Shown here: piece after piece, positions 62,040 to 64,000 of the stretch
Layout of the letters: each line of letters starts with the position of its first letter
How positions within the stretch are numbered: the first letter of the stretch is position 1
DNA from: Rhodothermales bacterium
GTDB lineage: Bacteria > Bacteroidota > Rhodothermia > Rhodothermales > VXPQ01
Assembly: GCA_022821845.1 (NCBI GenBank)
Contig: JAJECT010000042.1
Location: 1-64,000, forward strand
DNA: 64,000 nucleotides
Direction: 5' to 3'
Position numbers and translations under genes: made by a program
Notes under the pieces: generated by a model
What the model saw: only the letters and a program-made list of their open reading frames with translations
Database searches by the model: none
Told to the model about the DNA's origin: nothing

Positions 62040-62885
62040 ATGAAAACCCCTCTACGCCCCCTTTCCTTGCGTTTTTTCGGATGGCTTCTTCCTGTCCTGC
62101 TGGGCGGCTGGCCTGCCCTGCACGCAGGCGGGCAAGATATAGGCCCGGCGCTTGCCGAACTCCACGACCTCGCGACCGCCGCGCTGGAGGCCGCGCAACA
62201 GGCCGCCGGGGCGCCCGACGTCGAAACGGTCAAGGCGCATGCGGACCAGGTCTTCGAAGCCGTCTGGGGCATGCCTTCCGGCTTGACGGAAGCAGACGCT
62301 ACGGGCGCCGCCCCCATGCATGGCTGGATGACGCGCTGGCAAGTAGCCTTCGGAGATTACGACGAAGCCTTCGCCGCGCGATACGAAAATGAAACGCCCG
62401 AGATCGAAGATCCTTTGCTTCTGGGCATGATGGGCCGGGGGCGGTACGTTCGCCGCGTCATCGAAAACGCGATGCAGAGCAATTCGGCGGATCCGGCCAT
62501 CGTTACGCACGGCCCCCATGTCGTACATTCCCTGAACAACGTGATCGGGTGGATGCGCATCGACGACGGCGTTACGAAAGGGGAACGGCAACCTCGGGTA
62601 GACCTTACCCACCAATGGGACGCGCCCGTCGAATTCTGGATGTCCACGGCGGACACGGGTTGGCTTCCCGAAGCGTTCTCCCAAGCCCTGAACATATTGA
62701 AAACGGAATATGGGGACAATGCGGACCTGGCGCGAAGCCATGCCGCCAGCCTGGTCGATCTCCTCGAAAAAAGCATGGAAGGGGTTGACGCCAACGGCAA
62801 TGGCAGCATCGAACCCGTCCGCATGGAGGGCGGACTCCTCACCGCTTTACAACACGCCGGGTTCGCCGGATTCGCAACCAACTGA
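62040..62885 (+). CDS. Secreted hypothetical protein with EF-hand-like loop, 281 aa
   Basis: Signal peptide LPVLLGGWPALHAGG. Helical body with conserved-looking HGPHVVHSLNNVIGWMR and DLTHQWDAPVEFW; near the end VDANGNGSIEP resembles a calcium-binding EF-hand loop. No family recognised. Co-directional with the ThuA-domain gene 55 bases on. Confidence 0.7.
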   Translation: MKTPLRPLSLRFFGWLLPVLLGGWPALHAGGQDIGPALAELHDLATAALEAAQQAAGAPDVETVKAHADQVFEAVWGMPSGLTEADATGAAPMHGWMTRWQVAFGDYDEAFAARYENETPEIEDPLLLGMMGRGRYVRRVIENAMQSNSADPAIVTHGPHVVHSLNNVIGWMRIDDGVTKGERQPRVDLTHQWDAPVEFWMSTADTGWLPEAFSQALNILKTEYGDNADLARSHAASLVDLLEKSMEGVDANGNGSIEPVRMEGGLLTALQHAGFAGFATN

Positions 62886-62940
62886 CCTGCGACGCCTTTT
62901 TTCGCGCACCGCTCCCCGTCGCATTAACGGATACAACGCC

Positions 62941-64000
62941 ATGAAAACGCGCCGATCAGGCCTGCTCCCGCTTCTGCTCCTCGTTTGCTCGTGGGTCGGG
63001 GTGCAAACGATTCCCGCAAACGCCCAGGACGCCGACGGGCCCCCGCCGATCAACGAACTGCTCGCCCCGGAAGCGGTGGCGGAACAGGTGGCCATCTCCG
63101 ACGCCCGCGAACCGGTTCGGGTACTCGTCTTAACGACAACGCACGGTTTTCGGCACAGCTCCATCGAAACCATACAGGAGACGCTGCCTGCGGTCGCCGC
63201 GACTACGGAATTCGAATTCGATATCACGGAAGACCTTGCGCTCCTCAACGAGGAGAACCTCAGCGGATACGACCTGCTCCTGTTCGCCAATTCCACGATC
63301 CGCGTCAGGACCGAAGCGCAGGAAGGCGACGAAAGCAGCGAAGCAGCCATCTACGGGTTTACGTTCCAGACGCTCGAAGGGGCTGTAGAGTCTTCCTTCG
63401 CCTTCGAGAACCTGGACAGCGACGCCCCCTCCGGATCCGTGCTGACGGCGCCCGGCGCCCCGCCCATTCCGCTGGAGGACATCCAGTACGATCCGCCCAT
63501 GCTGTCCTTCAGTTTCGATACGCAATCGGCCTATGGGCATATTTACGTTTCCGGCGAACTGACGGCGGACGCGTTCGACGCCCGCTGGCGCTCGGGCCTC
63601 GGCGACAGCGCCCTGCCCGTCCCCGCCACCCGGCAGAATCCGGAATCTACGGGAGTTCCGGACGGCATGACGGAAGCGCAACGCGAGGCGGTCCGCGCTT
63701 TTCTGGCTTCGGGCAAAGGCGTCGCAGGCGCGCACGCCGCCCTGGACGCCCTGTACGGATGGGACTGGTATCGGGAAATGGCGGGAGGCGGATTGTTTAA
63801 AAACCATCCCTGGACGCAATCCGTCCGCATCCGGATAGAAGAGCCGGGCCACCCCGCCGTAGCGCATTTCGGGGACGGTTTCCAGATACGCGACGAAATC
63901 TACGTGCTCGACGAAAATCCCCGCTGGAACGTCCATGTGCTGGCTTCGCTCGATATGCAGAGCGTCGGAATCGACGAAGGCCCCGCAAGCACGCTGGCCA
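62941..64000 (+). CDS. ThuA-domain protein with an internal insertion, cut by the window end
   Basis: At least 353 aa, 3' end outside. Signal peptide LLPLLLLVCSWVGVQTIPANA. ThuA/trehalose-utilisation fold (class I amidotransferase-like) starts VRVLVLTTTHGFRHSSIETI and resumes with SGKGVAGAHAALDALYGWDWYREMAGGGLF and HPWTQSVRIRIEEPGHPAV. Between LLLFANS and the GVAGAHA loop lies ~110 residues not in ordinary ThuA domains, including EAAIYGFTFQTLEGAVESSF and SFSFDTQSAYGHIYVSGEL, beta-rich. Probably a periplasmic carbohydrate-related protein. Confidence 0.82.
   Translation, partial: MKTRRSGLLPLLLLVCSWVGVQTIPANAQDADGPPPINELLAPEAVAEQVAISDAREPVRVLVLTTTHGFRHSSIETIQETLPAVAATTEFEFDITEDLALLNEENLSGYDLLLFANSTIRVRTEAQEGDESSEAAIYGFTFQTLEGAVESSFAFENLDSDAPSGSVLTAPGAPPIPLEDIQYDPPMLSFSFDTQSAYGHIYVSGELTADAFDARWRSGLGDSALPVPATRQNPESTGVPDGMTEAQREAVRAFLASGKGVAGAHAALDALYGWDWYREMAGGGLFKNHPWTQSVRIRIEEPGHPAVAHFGDGFQIRDEIYVLDENPRWNVHVLASLDMQSVGIDEGPASTLA

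Overview
The window looks like a high-GC chromosome segment from the Rhodothermota/Bacteroidota side of the tree, close to the Rhodothermales. The clues are a GroEL with a GGM-rich tail, a Bacteroidota-type GlmM carrying RKSNTEP, two type IX secretion (T9SS) C-terminal sorting domains, a PorV/PorQ-like barrel, a TonB receptor coupled to a DUF4249 lipoprotein, and a SpmA/SpmB pair. No rRNA, tRNA or CRISPR array was recognised.

Layout. 1-5800: end of groEL, glmM, then heme A and heme O synthases (ctaA, ctaB), an ABC-2 exporter and a small ORF. 5803-11381: accessory block with a single-polypeptide Type ISP restriction-modification/helicase gene. A 12-base homopolymer interrupts its 5' end, and MITE-like repeats lie on both sides. 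11641-20263: a coiled-coil membrane protein, then a leftward set (tonB, TonB receptor, DUF4249, small membrane protein, NagZ/beta-lactamase fusion, FmdB-like protein). 20468-22765: a palindromic repeat and two T9SS-sorted proteins. 22998-31890: an ebo cluster (eboA, eboB, eboD, eboE, eboF) split by about 3 kb that holds a Fic protein and a pair of AT-rich secreted/membrane genes behind a perfect consensus promoter. No eboC is visible. 31971-37660: PorV-like protein and phoU-pstBACS. 37989-42391: an extended methylmalonyl-CoA epimerase, uvrC and spmAB. 42389-47450: a lower-GC Type IIG-like RM gene plus HNH nuclease and a GC-rich M14 peptidase, bracketed by two oppositely oriented arrays of about 20-bp degenerate units. 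47546-64000: dnaE, a glutamine-amidotransferase-fold hydrolase, a transglycosylase-like protein, ppk1, dnaG, polyphosphate glucokinase, dapD, a SPOR lipoprotein, a polyprenyl synthase and a ThuA-domain protein cut by the window end.

How the genes fit together. Pst/PhoU takes up phosphate, PPK1 stores it as polyphosphate and PpgK spends that polymer on glucose. CtaA and CtaB make the heme for terminal oxidases. The TonB set looks like an outer-membrane uptake and cell-wall sugar processing unit. The ebo genes are a known metabolite-processing/export cluster. The two RM loci, the Fic gene and the secreted pair are the accessory defence or conflict part.

The most unusual signals are the homopolymer that puts the Type ISP start out of frame, a dispersed repeat whose edge supplies stop codons, the interrupted ebo cluster, the opposed 20-bp arrays, and the possible toxin/immunity pair.
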